A stretch of DNA of 15,570 nt from Bacteroidales bacterium (GCA_031287245.1 JAITTD010000288.1:1-15570), one strand, 5' to 3'; shown: positions 1 to 8,510, counted from the first letter of the stretch. The notes: generated from the letters alone by a model not told the origin. Made by a program: numbers and translations.

Positions 1-89
1 TTAAAATCACAGATGAGGAATTAGAAACAATAAATATTAAAAAATACAAATTCCATGGCGAATGGAATTACGTTATAAAACCATTCTAA
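1..89 (+). pseudogene. C-terminal end of a transposase, ISAzo13/Rhodopirellula-like (partial at window edge)
   Basis: An open frame enters from the left edge (first full codon at base 3) and stops with TAA at 87-89, giving 28 residues that start KITDEELETINIKKYK and end FHGEWNYVIKPF. From memory, the tail FHG-E/D-WNYxI-P is characteristic of the C-terminus of the DDE transposases of the ISAzo13 family (Rhodopirellula transposase domain). Only this tail is visible, so completeness and activity cannot be judged; it may simply be an intact gene cut by the window edge. It runs convergently toward the giant surface-protein gene. The family assignment rests on a short motif and could be wrong. Confidence 0.55.
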
Positions 90-127
90 ATGTAAAGGTT
101 ATTTACGGACAATTCCTTACCCGTAAT
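1..127 (+). mobile_element. Probable right end of an insertion sequence
   Basis: The transposase-like tail ends at 89. The next roughly 38 bases have no coding content and include the inverted pair TTACGG (103-108) and CCGTAA (121-126), just before the stop codon of the neighbouring giant gene at 128-130. This is where an IS terminal repeat would be expected. The opposite IS end lies outside the window, so the terminal repeat and any target duplication cannot be confirmed. The boundary given is an inference. Confidence 0.4.
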
Positions 128-3100
128 TTAATAATTGGGCAACAGATAATAGGGTCCTGTTTCGGGGATGACGATGGTGATTTTTGCTCTTGGAAAATCT
201 ACTCCCGAATATGCCGGCACAATGGGTTTTACCCAGTAACTCGTATTGACAACAGGGAAGAGTATCGTTGGAGCAATTTTGGGGTATGGAAACGTCATTT
301 TGATACGGGCTGTTTCGCTCACATACCAGTTGAAAGTGGTGGCTGCCGGATAGGGATGCAGGCACACCTGATACGGTTGCAATTTTTGGGCGAGGAAATG
401 TCCATAACAACTCTGCACTATGTAGATATATATCTTGGCAGAGCGGGTATAACCACGACAGTTCTGTGTGTATTCCAGTTCCAGCACGCCGGGTGTGTAG
501 TGCATCGGTGCGGTATATTGCAAACGATTGCCCACAATTTTAAATATGCCGGTAGTGGCGTCGCCAAAGGTTCCCCTTGTACTGCCGGACGTGGACACCC
601 CGTTGATGGTGAAGGTGAACATATTCGTCTCCATATTGGGGGTACAAATGCTTGCCGGGATAGAATCGTTTGCGAGAATATCCAGAAGTTGTGTACGCCC
701 CTGAACAACGGTAAAAGCATCGTCCCTGAGTACAAAGAAACCGACCTCTTCTACATTGTTTGTCATGTCGCAATCCGAAAAGTAGGGCGAATACTCTTTC
801 ATATTACCGCCTATCAACTTCATACGCGGTTTGCCGTTAGCATCTTTCGCCAGAAACGAGTCTATCACTGCCGGCGGCGCAGGGGTATTCCGAATATAGG
901 TGGAGTCGGCGGCGCGGATGGTAAAGTTAAGGTATTTGTCGGTGGGACTTTGCAGCGCATAAACAAAATCTCTTTTTTCGCCGGGGAAAAGGTCCACACC
1001 CAGTTTCATTTTTGCTGTCGGCGTGTCAATCAGTCCGCCGGGCACATAATTCACATTACCCTTGTATATTCTAACGGGGGTTTGCGCATTGGAGGCGGCA
1101 TCGCCGGTGTTGATGATGGTGAACCTGAGTTGGTTGGCTACAGTATCCAGCACGGCGTTGATGATGTCAAGATCGGGCACGGGCACCACCGGTTTGAGTA
1201 TCCCGTTGAACAGCGCCGATTTCACACTCTGCGTGAGGGTGTTGTTGTATATTTGCGTTAATGATCCCGCGGCATCCTGCGGCGTTTGGTAGGCAAAAGT
1301 CAACGGGTGCAGGTTTCTACGTGGCACCTGCATATTTTCGTTGATTTTCAGGGGCGAGTACATATACTGGTTCCAGACACGGGGAGCAGGCGCAAATTTA
1401 GCAGAGCCATATTTGGCAGAGATGGTATAAATGTAAGCCCATCTGTTGAAAATGTCTTCTCTTATATGCCCCATCACTGTGATATCGGCGCTGCCGTCCC
1501 CGTCCACATCAGCCACCACCGGAGATTCAAAACCGGTTCCTGAATATATTTCTTGTGTGAGTTTGATCACTTTAGGATGAGAGGAGGTTGTCCAATTCAG
1601 TCTCACTGCGGGTGGGTTGGAAGTGGGCACACTGATGACGCGCAGGTTCAGTGCATCCCGGTAAACGATTTCCTGCGTTCCGTCGTTGTCGAAATCAAAA
1701 AAGGTGAAGCCGGTGTTCATGGACTCGTCGGCATGTTCCAACAGGAACGAGGGTTTTAGTCTATGCTCTTTCTTCGGGTCTGACGCCTCTGTCACCGTAA
1801 GATCATACGTCCATGCTACGAGGGCTCCTTCTATGGCACGTCCGCTTGGGTTTGTGTAAGTGTAATTAACACCTCCTGCGATGGCTCCTGTTGTTCCTCC
1901 TGAGTTTGGATGCCATATCAGTTTGTTGCCGGTTCCATACAATTTTCTGCCTAACAGGGCTATTTCCGGCAATTTTATTTGTTTGCCATTGTATGAATGT
2001 TTTTTTCCATCCAAATCGCCAATAAAGAGATACGAGTGATCGGGATGCAAGTCACCTGAGTGAGAGACGGGAACCAATTCTCTTGCCACGAGCAATGGCG
2101 GCGTTGTTTCCTTGTTGGCTACCGATTTCAGTGTTTGAGCATCTGCTACATCGGAGGCATTCACCGCAGAGGAGAAGTTCCACTGGGTGGCGCCTTTGTA
2201 CCAGCCCTTGAAGACAAATCCGGCGCGAACAGGCTGCACAGGCTGGGTAACAGTGGTGTTGGGCAGTATCGTTTGTTCGGACAGAGTGGGTGCGCCGCCC
2301 TGCGCGCTGAATGAAATTAAATAAGTGGCAGTGCCGCCGGCAACCCATTTGGCGGTGAGCGTCAAAGGAGCAGTGACGGGCGTGTTGAAATCATACGGGA
2401 CGTTGCCATTGTACCATCCCAGAAAGATGTCGCTTCCTTTGGAGATACTGCCGTCGGGCGCTACGGCTTTGTTGCCCTGCGCCACATTTTGCACGGCGGG
2501 TGTGGGTGTGCCGCCATCGGAATCGAATGTCACCGTGTATTTGGTTTTCGGAGTCCACTGAGCGGTAAGCGTACGGGATGCAGTCACCGGGTCGGCAAAG
2601 TTGTATGGAAGGGTAGTGGATACGGACAAATCGTACCAGCCTGCGAAGAGGAAATCCGGCTGTACAGGGTCAACGAGCGGCTGGGTGGCAGTGTTGCCGT
2701 CCGCTATCCTTTGCCCTGCAGAATAAGGAGAGCCGCCATACGGATCAAAGAATATATTGTGGGTCACAATGGTGTCACTCACCCATCGAGCATCAAGGTG
2801 GATGTCGGTGGTGACGGGCTGGTTGAAATCATACAGCGTGCTGCCATCGTACCATCCTGTGAAAATATAACCCGCGCGGGTGGGTTCTAAGGGCATGAAT
2901 ATACAGTTGCCATCTCTCACTTCTTTGTCATCGGGATTTGGCATGCCGCCGTCAACATTGAAAGAGAATGAATGGGTAGCCAGCGTATCCCAGAGGGCGG
3001 TGAGCGCAAGCGTTGGCTTGATCTCTGCCAGACCCGGATTCCAAACCCTGAGGTCAATGGTACTCCGTCTGGTAGTTTCATCGTTGCCATGAACCTGAGA

Positions 3101-6100
3101 GGCTACCACAATGTCGGGTACGCCATCGCCATTGATATCTGCCACTCCTGTGTAGCCTTCGCCTATGGACAATCCGTCTCCTGACCCACCCCACAAGGAA
3201 CCGGGAGCATTATCTGCAGATTTCACCTTGTAGGCGCCGGTTTTAATATTGATGTCGTAATACACCTTTCCGCCGGCAATGACTTCCATTTTACCATCGC
3301 CGTCAAGGTCGTAGATGTACGAAAAATTGACTTCATTGTTGAAATCAGAGTGCTGGGTGCCTCTGTTGCGCCCTATATAGGCATACTGTTTGTACTGACT
3401 GATCGTTTGGCTTCTGTCCGCCCAATTGGCAGTGGGTTGCAATTCTTCAAGTGTCACTAACAGTTTTCCTGTCTTGGCATCGTAAATCTTGTTGTAAACG
3501 ACTACCTGAACGTTATCATCGCCTTCAATATTGACAATTTGTGGCAGGGGCTGTCTTTTACGAAGGCTGTTAGCGTCTTCCAAAGCGCCGCCGACGCTTT
3601 TGTCATAGCGTTCGCTGGGTCCCCATTTCACTTTCAACCGGCGGGGATCTGTCGTAGGCAACGCCGCGGTGACCGGCTGGCAGGTATATTCAGTCACTTC
3701 ATAACTTACTAACCTCCTGATAGCCGAACCTGACCTTCCCCATCCACCGCCGTATGCTACAATGATTTCCGATTTTCCATCCCCGTCTGAATCCACTAAT
3801 GCGATGTGCGAGGGAGAAGGGTGATATTCGGCGGCTCCAACGAACCAATTGTCTTTATCGGCTCCGCCAGGACCTTGAAATGAATATTGCACCAGTTCCT
3901 TGCCGGTTTGTCCGTCTAATATAAATAGCGCTTCAACCTCCATATCTGCTTGCCCGTCCGCCGGATTGCCGGGCAGATATTCCTCACCCAGCACCACAAT
4001 TTCCGGTTTTCCGTCGCCGTTGAGGTCGCCTACCATCGGAACGCTGAAGCCGTCGTAGCGGTGTTGTGTGCTGCGGTATTTTAGCGCAGGCTCAAATTTC
4101 ACTTTTTGCATTTCTTCATAGCAAGCTATCGACTCGGTGCCAATGAGACCGGAAGGGGCGCCCAGATTGACAACATCCAGCATGATAGTCCCCGTTTTAG
4201 TCACTCCGCCAATAGTGACGCTGTATTGCATAGGCTCCGGATGCCCCACAACGCCAGCGTCCGGTTGTCGCGGACTGCTCAACGGCATCACTCTGGGATT
4301 GAAATAAATTTTGCCGGAGCGACTGGAGACATCCGGCACCACAATTCCATTGGTCGGCTGCTTTACAATGCCATATTGAATATTTGCAGGAGTGACAGAG
4401 GGTAAACCGCTGGCGTCCAACATTTCTTCAAGAAGAAAATAATAACTGTTGTCGGGCAGCAAGCCATTGTCAGGCTCATAATAGACCACATAAGAGGCGT
4501 CTTTCACATAAAATTGAGCCTGATCTATGGCGCCGATAGAAATATTGACAGGTCTTTGGGTTCCTATCTGGTCGCGTTGCAAATAACCTTGAAATACAGA
4601 GGGGATAGTGGTCAGCGGTCCTCCATTGTCCAGCACGAAGATGGGATCCAAGGCAGGAGATGGCATCCTCACCGGGAAGTAAGCCGGATCGCCGGTAAGG
4701 GACAACAGGTAATCCATTGTGGGGCGCCCGCCCGGAAGTGTAGTGGATGTACTGGTGCCTGAGGCATACCACCGGTTGTTCCAAATATTGCGTTTGATGA
4801 TATTGGCGTTGCCTGAAATACTGCCGTTGGCGCCGACAAACAGGTTGTTCCAAATGACAGGCCTTGAGTTGGTGTTTCCATGAATGCTTCCCGATTGAGA
4901 GAAGGTATTGTTGAGCACTCCTGTGTTGGCAGAATCATAACCATCCAGATGAATAATGTTGGTGACTGGGGTGGTAGAGTTTGCCAGTGCGGTGTAGTTG
5001 TTGACAAAAGTGTTGTTGATGACTTTCAAACTGCAGTTGCCACGTTTTTGAATGAACCCGTCAGCGCCGCTCAATCCAATGTGGTTGTCCACAAAACTGC
5101 TGCCCGTGATGGTGCATTCACTATTGTCCCAAGGTCTGTTAAATGCCCCTGTGACAGTGTTTTCGGTAAAAGATGTTTTCGACATCACAACACTCAGTTT
5201 CCCCACTGAGTTGTCGGTATAGATAAAATGTCCGCCGATTGTGTTGTTGTTGATGCGCATATTCCGGAAGGCAATATTCATGGACGAGCAATCTACCTTA
5301 TGGATGAAATGTCCATTGATGTTGTTGTTGGCAATGTTGTTTTTGCCTGCCACAAGCGGGTCGCCAAATTCAATGGTGGCAGCAAGGGCGCTGTGTCTTA
5401 TCTTGATAAAATTCCCGTTAGTGCTCGAATTTGCCTTTGATTCGTTGCCGGTAACGGTATTGCCTGTAAAGGTGAACTTCGCATTGTTGCCATTCATATA
5501 TAGATTAATGAAATCGCGCTCACCGGTATTGGTTGAATTGTATGTGTTGTCGGAAATAGTGCTTTGGGTAATGGAAATAGTGTTGCCGCTGTTGCCGCCG
5601 TCATGAAAGATAAAACTGCGACCCAGTGCGTTTTTGTCAAAATCGATGCCGGTGAAGGTAATATTGGTAGCGCCGTTGCTGGTTTTGTAGATAAAATTGT
5701 TGCCGATTGTGTTGTTGTTGACCTGCATATTCCGCAAGGTCATATTCACGGTTGCGCCGGCGCTTATATTGACGAAACTTCCATTGGCGATGCGGTTGTT
5801 GGCAATGCTGTTTTGACCGGCCAATGAAATGTTGGCAGTAATGTCGCTGTTTCTTATCTCCATAAAATCCCCGTATCCATTCGTGGTTGCCTTTGATTCG
5901 TTGCCGGTAACGGTATTGTCTGTAAAGGTGAACTTTGTATTCGTATTGCTACCATACATATATAAATTGATGAAATCGGATTCGCCGGCATTGGTTGAAT
6001 TGTAAGTGTTGCCGGTAAAAGAACTTCCGGTGATGGTAACAGAGTTGCCGGCGGTGCTACCGGCATGAAAGATAAAACCACGCCCTGTTGCGTTTTTGTT

Positions 6101-7195
6101 AACCCCAACGTTGTTTAAGCTAATGACGGTGCCGGCATTACCGCCACTCAAAGTTTTGTTGATAAAATAGCCGCCAATTTTGTTGCGGGCGATGCTGTCT
6201 GCAAAAGAAATAGTGGCAGCGTTGGTCGCGCGGATAAAATCCATGCCCGATGAGGTGGTGTTGTTGACCGCTTTATTATTCGTAAAAATAGAGGAATTTC
6301 CCTCAAGGTGAATGAAATGTCCTCCTGTTGAATTGTTTTTAAAGGTGGTTCCTGTAATGGAAATGGCGGCGGTGGAAGTGATATATCTCCCTCTGTTTCC
6401 GGAAACGGTCGTATTGCCGTCAACGATACAGTCTGTAAATGTAAGGGTACGGGTGTTTTCAAAAATATGAGCGTAGTCGCTTGTCCTGAGGTTTTCCCAA
6501 TTGGTAAAGGTACAGCCGGTAAATGACATCGAACTGTTGGTGTTGGTGTTACGAACAAGCGCGTTGTCGCCGCTATTCGCTTTGCGTATATTGTTGAATT
6601 GGGTTGCCTGCGCGGAGAAAGAACTGTTGTCGGCAAGATAAATCAATGGATGTCTTCGGCTTTCGATGTTTTCAATGGTGACATTGTTCAGGTTCAACTC
6701 ATTATATGCAAATACGGAAAACAGAGAAGAAGCTCCGTCAGCGTCACCGGTTGAGGTGAAATTTTGGATGAACAGTTGGTTGAATGTTACCGATTTTCGA
6801 TTAGAGTTGGATGATGCGGTTATGTTCAGTAAGCGGGTGCTTGACGAAGTACCGTTCAATATGACCGGATCAGTCGCAGGGGACGGATCATCCGCAGGGG
6901 CTGCCTTCATGAAATTATAAGTACCTTTGTTATTGAACGTAAACAACTGTGATGAAGTGAAATTGTAGGTGCCTCGGAGAAAATACAGGTTGAGAGGGTC
7001 TGTGGACGAATTATAAGTGCTTACATAATTTATCGCTTGTGCCAGCGTAAACGCATCAGCCGGCGTTGAGCCATTGCCACTGCCGGTAGCGGTAGGGGAA
7101 ACCCACCTGTCTGTTGCATGAGCCGCAAACGCGCAAAACAGGAAGCAAAAAGCAATGAGTACTTTTTTAAATAAATGGGTAGAATATCTTTTCAT
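128..7195 (-). CDS. Giant secreted multidomain protein: beta-helix, FG-GAP/VCBS and InlB B-repeats
   Basis: 2355 residues. The start chosen is the ATG at 7195-7193, 20 codons inside the longest frame, because it places a clean signal peptide first (MKRYSTHLFKK, hydrophobic core, cut near AHA at residue 27). Residues 28-890 are short Asn/Thr/Gly-rich repeats such as TFTDNTVTGN and NNNTIGGHFI, typical of a right-handed parallel beta-helix, ending in a choice-of-anchor-Q-like SPALD...IGAID stretch. FG-GAP/VCBS sites with DxDxDG-type calcium loops lie near 1057, 1135, 1296, 1353, 1834 and 1896. Four InlB B-repeats (GWY...YDFN.PVT...L.A.W) occupy 1406-1676 and split this series. WNQYMYSPLKINENM is at 1941. 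CARDB-like sequence follows at about 2005-2105, then Ig/cadherin-like sequence (DDAFTVVQG...LDILANDS) at 2158 and another Ig-like stretch to 2345. The domains suggest an adhesin or surface protein; the ligand is unknown. No type IX sorting domain is seen at the C-terminus, which abuts a probable IS. Confidence 0.85.
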   Translation of the reverse strand: MKRYSTHLFKKVLIAFCFLFCAFAAHATDRWVSPTATGSGNGSTPADAFTLAQAINYVSTYNSSTDPLNLYFLRGTYNFTSSQLFTFNNKGTYNFMKAAPADDPSPATDPVILNGTSSSTRLLNITASSNSNRKSVTFNQLFIQNFTSTGDADGASSLFSVFAYNELNLNNVTIENIESRRHPLIYLADNSSFSAQATQFNNIRKANSGDNALVRNTNTNSSMSFTGCTFTNWENLRTSDYAHIFENTRTLTFTDCIVDGNTTVSGNRGRYITSTAAISITGTTFKNNSTGGHFIHLEGNSSIFTNNKAVNNTTSSGMDFIRATNAATISFADSIARNKIGGYFINKTLSGGNAGTVISLNNVGVNKNATGRGFIFHAGSTAGNSVTITGSSFTGNTYNSTNAGESDFINLYMYGSNTNTKFTFTDNTVTGNESKATTNGYGDFMEIRNSDITANISLAGQNSIANNRIANGSFVNISAGATVNMTLRNMQVNNNTIGNNFIYKTSNGATNITFTGIDFDKNALGRSFIFHDGGNSGNTISITQSTISDNTYNSTNTGERDFINLYMNGNNAKFTFTGNTVTGNESKANSSTNGNFIKIRHSALAATIEFGDPLVAGKNNIANNNINGHFIHKVDCSSMNIAFRNMRINNNTIGGHFIYTDNSVGKLSVVMSKTSFTENTVTGAFNRPWDNSECTITGSSFVDNHIGLSGADGFIQKRGNCSLKVINNTFVNNYTALANSTTPVTNIIHLDGYDSANTGVLNNTFSQSGSIHGNTNSRPVIWNNLFVGANGSISGNANIIKRNIWNNRWYASGTSTSTTLPGGRPTMDYLLSLTGDPAYFPVRMPSPALDPIFVLDNGGPLTTIPSVFQGYLQRDQIGTQRPVNISIGAIDQAQFYVKDASYVVYYEPDNGLLPDNSYYFLLEEMLDASGLPSVTPANIQYGIVKQPTNGIVVPDVSSRSGKIYFNPRVMPLSSPRQPDAGVVGHPEPMQYSVTIGGVTKTGTIMLDVVNLGAPSGLIGTESIACYEEMQKVKFEPALKYRSTQHRYDGFSVPMVGDLNGDGKPEIVVLGEEYLPGNPADGQADMEVEALFILDGQTGKELVQYSFQGPGGADKDNWFVGAAEYHPSPSHIALVDSDGDGKSEIIVAYGGGWGRSGSAIRRLVSYEVTEYTCQPVTAALPTTDPRRLKVKWGPSERYDKSVGGALEDANSLRKRQPLPQIVNIEGDDNVQVVVYNKIYDAKTGKLLVTLEELQPTANWADRSQTISQYKQYAYIGRNRGTQHSDFNNEVNFSYIYDLDGDGKMEVIAGGKVYYDINIKTGAYKVKSADNAPGSLWGGSGDGLSIGEGYTGVADINGDGVPDIVVASQVHGNDETTRRSTIDLRVWNPGLAEIKPTLALTALWDTLATHSFSFNVDGGMPNPDDKEVRDGNCIFMPLEPTRAGYIFTGWYDGSTLYDFNQPVTTDIHLDARWVSDTIVTHNIFFDPYGGSPYSAGQRIADGNTATQPLVDPVQPDFLFAGWYDLSVSTTLPYNFADPVTASRTLTAQWTPKTKYTVTFDSDGGTPTPAVQNVAQGNKAVAPDGSISKGSDIFLGWYNGNVPYDFNTPVTAPLTLTAKWVAGGTATYLISFSAQGGAPTLSEQTILPNTTVTQPVQPVRAGFVFKGWYKGATQWNFSSAVNASDVADAQTLKSVANKETTPPLLVARELVPVSHSGDLHPDHSYLFIGDLDGKKHSYNGKQIKLPEIALLGRKLYGTGNKLIWHPNSGGTTGAIAGGVNYTYTNPSGRAIEGALVAWTYDLTVTEASDPKKEHRLKPSFLLEHADESMNTGFTFFDFDNDGTQEIVYRDALNLRVISVPTSNPPAVRLNWTTSSHPKVIKLTQEIYSGTGFESPVVADVDGDGSADITVMGHIREDIFNRWAYIYTISAKYGSAKFAPAPRVWNQYMYSPLKINENMQVPRRNLHPLTFAYQTPQDAAGSLTQIYNNTLTQSVKSALFNGILKPVVPVPDLDIINAVLDTVANQLRFTIINTGDAASNAQTPVRIYKGNVNYVPGGLIDTPTAKMKLGVDLFPGEKRDFVYALQSPTDKYLNFTIRAADSTYIRNTPAPPAVIDSFLAKDANGKPRMKLIGGNMKEYSPYFSDCDMTNNVEEVGFFVLRDDAFTVVQGRTQLLDILANDSIPASICTPNMETNMFTFTINGVSTSGSTRGTFGDATTGIFKIVGNRLQYTAPMHYTPGVLELEYTQNCRGYTRSAKIYIYIVQSCYGHFLAQKLQPYQVCLHPYPAATTFNWYVSETARIKMTFPYPKIAPTILFPVVNTSYWVKPIVPAYSGVDFPRAKITIVIPETGPYYLLPNY
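2168..2980 (-). repeat. Four tandem InlB B-repeats (Listeria-Bacteroides repeats) inside the giant gene
   Basis: Residues about 1406-1472, 1476-1548, 1551-1618 and 1622-1676 of the giant protein each follow the B-repeat pattern: an opening beta strand with F-x2-x-GG, a central F-x-GWY motif, then YDFN.PVT and L-x-A-x-W. The fourth copy keeps FSAQGGAP, FKGWYKG and WNFSSAV but lacks the closing TLTAKW strand and runs into ASDVADAQTLKSVANKE. This family is common in secreted surface proteins of Bacteroidota and Firmicutes and is usually a stalk or spacer module. Confidence 0.8.
5201..5650 (-). repeat. Beta-helix internal duplication, copy 2 (residues about 516-665)
   Basis: This segment of the giant gene repeats the preceding coding segment with a period of 152-156 codons. 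Shared protein strings include NTYNST-N/T-GE-DFINLYM, KFTFT-NTVTGNESKA and NNNTIG-FIY. At DNA level the 32 bases starting at 5431 are identical to those starting at 5887, an offset of 456 bases. This indicates tandem duplication of several beta-helix coils as one block. Confidence 0.8.
5666..6115 (-). repeat. Beta-helix internal duplication, copy 1 (residues about 361-510)
   Basis: This is the N-terminal partner of the 152-156-codon duplication. It carries GRGFIFHAGSTAGNSVTITG, where the second copy has GRSFIFHDGGNSGNTISIT. It also carries NSIANNRIANGSFVNI, where the second copy has NNIANNNINGHFIHK. The GCCGATTGTGTTGTTGTTGA string near 5702 recurs 468 bases away near 5234, so the spacing varies slightly along the block. 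Confidence 0.8.
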
Positions 7196-7226
7196 CTTCA
7201 ACGATTTATAAATTTTTATTTCATGA

Positions 7227-7248
7227 CTATACAAAAAATGTACCAAAA
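7227..7248 (-). promoter_or_regulatory. Candidate promoter element upstream of the giant gene
   Basis: Read on the minus strand, this block contains TTTTGGTACATTTTTTG followed by TATAG, ending 31 bases before the chosen ATG. It resembles a degenerate Bacteroidota -7 box (TAnnTTTG) and closely matches the block upstream of the DUF3078 gene. No convincing -33 TTTG is present at the ideal spacing. The rest of 7196-7348 is AT-rich, and I see no gene or clear terminator in it. Confidence 0.35.
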
Positions 7249-7348
7249 ACATCAAAACGCGAAATTATATTTTCAATTTTGACTTCTTTATTTCAATTGA
7301 ATAAGATCAATTTTCTTATTTTTTACGAAAATTGCTACCTTTTCCTGA

Positions 7349-8338
7349 TCAAAAATTATACGAAAAATTGATCTGGAAAAATTCTTTCACCTGCAATTTG
7401 GATCCATGTTCTATGTTGGTCAGCACACCGTTCACGAGTTCTTTTGCCACCGTTTTTTTATTGTCATCGTATATCATGTCGAGGCGCACGCTGGCTGAAA
7501 TATATTTAGCAAGCGCTATGCTAAACGTGAAATTCCAGTTGGCGTCAATATTCGCCGGCTCTTCCAAATAGTTGGAAAACAACTCTAATTGCGTGTTGTA
7601 AGTTACTTTTTTGGACATAAAGGAACCGTTCAAGTTGAAAATCAAACCACCGCCAAATTCATTGCGTGTATGTTTCCCTTTTTCAATTAAATCAGGACCC
7701 AAACCTGCTGTGGTCAACACAGTAGGGTCATTCGAGCGCACATAAGTGGCTTTTCCCATCAATGGCGAAATGTGCACGGACAGTATGGTAGAAGGTTTAT
7801 AGTCCAAACCCAATGACAGATAGATGGATGCAGGCGCCAAAAAGTCTGAAATGCGCGTTGTATCGGTAGCCGAATATCGATACCCTGACGAAAACTGCGT
7901 TTTTCCTATAAAATTGAGAGCATAGTACCATTTTTTTGCCATTTGGTAGCCTATTCTCGAACCGAGATTAATCTGATCGTCGTTTTTAACGGCTTGGTGA
8001 GTGTCTTTCTTGATGATGCCGTAAGAAAAATAGGCATTGTTTTCCCAAAAGAATTTATTTTTTTTGTAGTTGGCAAACAGACTCATATTGCTGTTGAACG
8101 TGATAGTCGGCTCGCCGCCGCCCAACCAGTTCCACAACATAGTTTGCGTTGAACCCAAATTGGCGTTACCCCACGTTTTCCAGCGCACCGTATCGGGTTG
8201 GGCGTTGGGATCGCTTTTGGCTGCCGCTGCCGCTGCTTTTTTGGCTGCACGAATGTTGCCATCAACGGACTGTGACACAGCATCCAATGAAAACGCCGCA
8301 AGCGCGACCACAAAAAATAAACGAACAAAATGCTTCAT
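7349..8338 (-). CDS. DUF3078-family outer-membrane beta-barrel protein
   Basis: 329 residues. The N-terminus MKHFVRLFFVVALAAFSLDAVSQ is a signal peptide with likely cleavage after about residue 22. An Ala/Lys-rich linker (AAKKAAAAAAKSDPNAQ) follows, then WKTWGNANLGSTQTMLWNWLGGGEPTITFNS, a pattern I associate with DUF3078 proteins of Bacteroidota. The rest alternates aromatic and polar residues in amphipathic strands (KFFWENNAYFSYGII, KKWYYALNFIGKTQF, FFQINFSYNF) and ends in an aromatic residue, as expected of an outer-membrane barrel. Length is normal for the family as I know it. The molecular role of DUF3078 is unknown. It lies 153 bases upstream of the giant gene in the same orientation, and the two share an upstream motif. 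Confidence 0.8.
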   Translation of the reverse strand: MKHFVRLFFVVALAAFSLDAVSQSVDGNIRAAKKAAAAAAKSDPNAQPDTVRWKTWGNANLGSTQTMLWNWLGGGEPTITFNSNMSLFANYKKNKFFWENNAYFSYGIIKKDTHQAVKNDDQINLGSRIGYQMAKKWYYALNFIGKTQFSSGYRYSATDTTRISDFLAPASIYLSLGLDYKPSTILSVHISPLMGKATYVRSNDPTVLTTAGLGPDLIEKGKHTRNEFGGGLIFNLNGSFMSKKVTYNTQLELFSNYLEEPANIDANWNFTFSIALAKYISASVRLDMIYDDNKKTVAKELVNGVLTNIEHGSKLQVKEFFQINFSYNF

Positions 8339-8347
8339 AAATAACGT

Positions 8348-8368
8348 CTATGCAAAAATCGTACAAAA
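8348..8368 (-). promoter_or_regulatory. Candidate promoter of the DUF3078 gene
   Basis: On the minus strand the block reads TTTTGTACGATTTTTGCATAG, ending 9 bases before the ATG. A TTG 18 bases upstream of the TACGATTT element could serve as the -33 box, near the usual Bacteroidota spacing. If this is right, the 5' leader is very short. The block aligns nearly base for base with the one ahead of the giant gene. Confidence 0.35.
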
Positions 8369-8421
8369 GTCTTCAAAAAATCAATTCGATGCAAAATTTT
8401 TTTCCCGCCAGTATCAAGATA

Positions 8422-8484
8422 ATTGACAATTGACAATTGACAATTGACAGTTGACAGTTGACAATTAATAATTAATAATTAATT
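8422..8484 (+). repeat. Nine-unit heptamer array (ATTGACA type)
   Basis: Exact 7-base periodicity: four ATTGACA, two GTTGACA, two ATTAATA and one ATTAATT, with no interruption. The array lies in the divergent gap between the DUF3078 gene and the ABC permease. A related heptamer array occurs at the 3' end of the permease. Variants are clustered by type, as expected from local copying or slippage. Confidence 0.9.
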
Positions 8485-8487
8485 TTG
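8457..8487 (+). promoter_or_regulatory. Bacteroidota-type promoter embedded in the heptamer array, driving the permease
   Basis: GTTG at 8457-8460 is followed by exactly 19 bases and then TAATTTTG at 8480-8487, a perfect TAnnTTTG -7 box. The -33 TTG belongs to the last GTTGACA heptamer. The spacer is made of ATTAATA units, and the -7 box begins in the last heptamer. The start of transcription would be near 8494, giving a leader of about 90 bases that contains the decamer array. No transcript evidence is available, and AT-rich repeats can match this motif by chance. Confidence 0.5.
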
Positions 8488-8510
8488 TGGTTTTATTTAA
8501 AGTAACAATG

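Noticed and set aside
62..1261. Long plus-strand open frame of 399 codons antisense to the giant gene
   Set aside because: It lies wholly inside the well-supported minus-strand gene, begins inside the transposase tail in another frame, and its protein has no family pattern.
8422..8463. TTGACA in the heptamers as E. coli-type -35 boxes
   Set aside because: Bacteroidota primary sigma factor uses a different consensus, and no TATAAT lies at the correct spacing; only the TTG at the 19-base spacing is considered meaningful.
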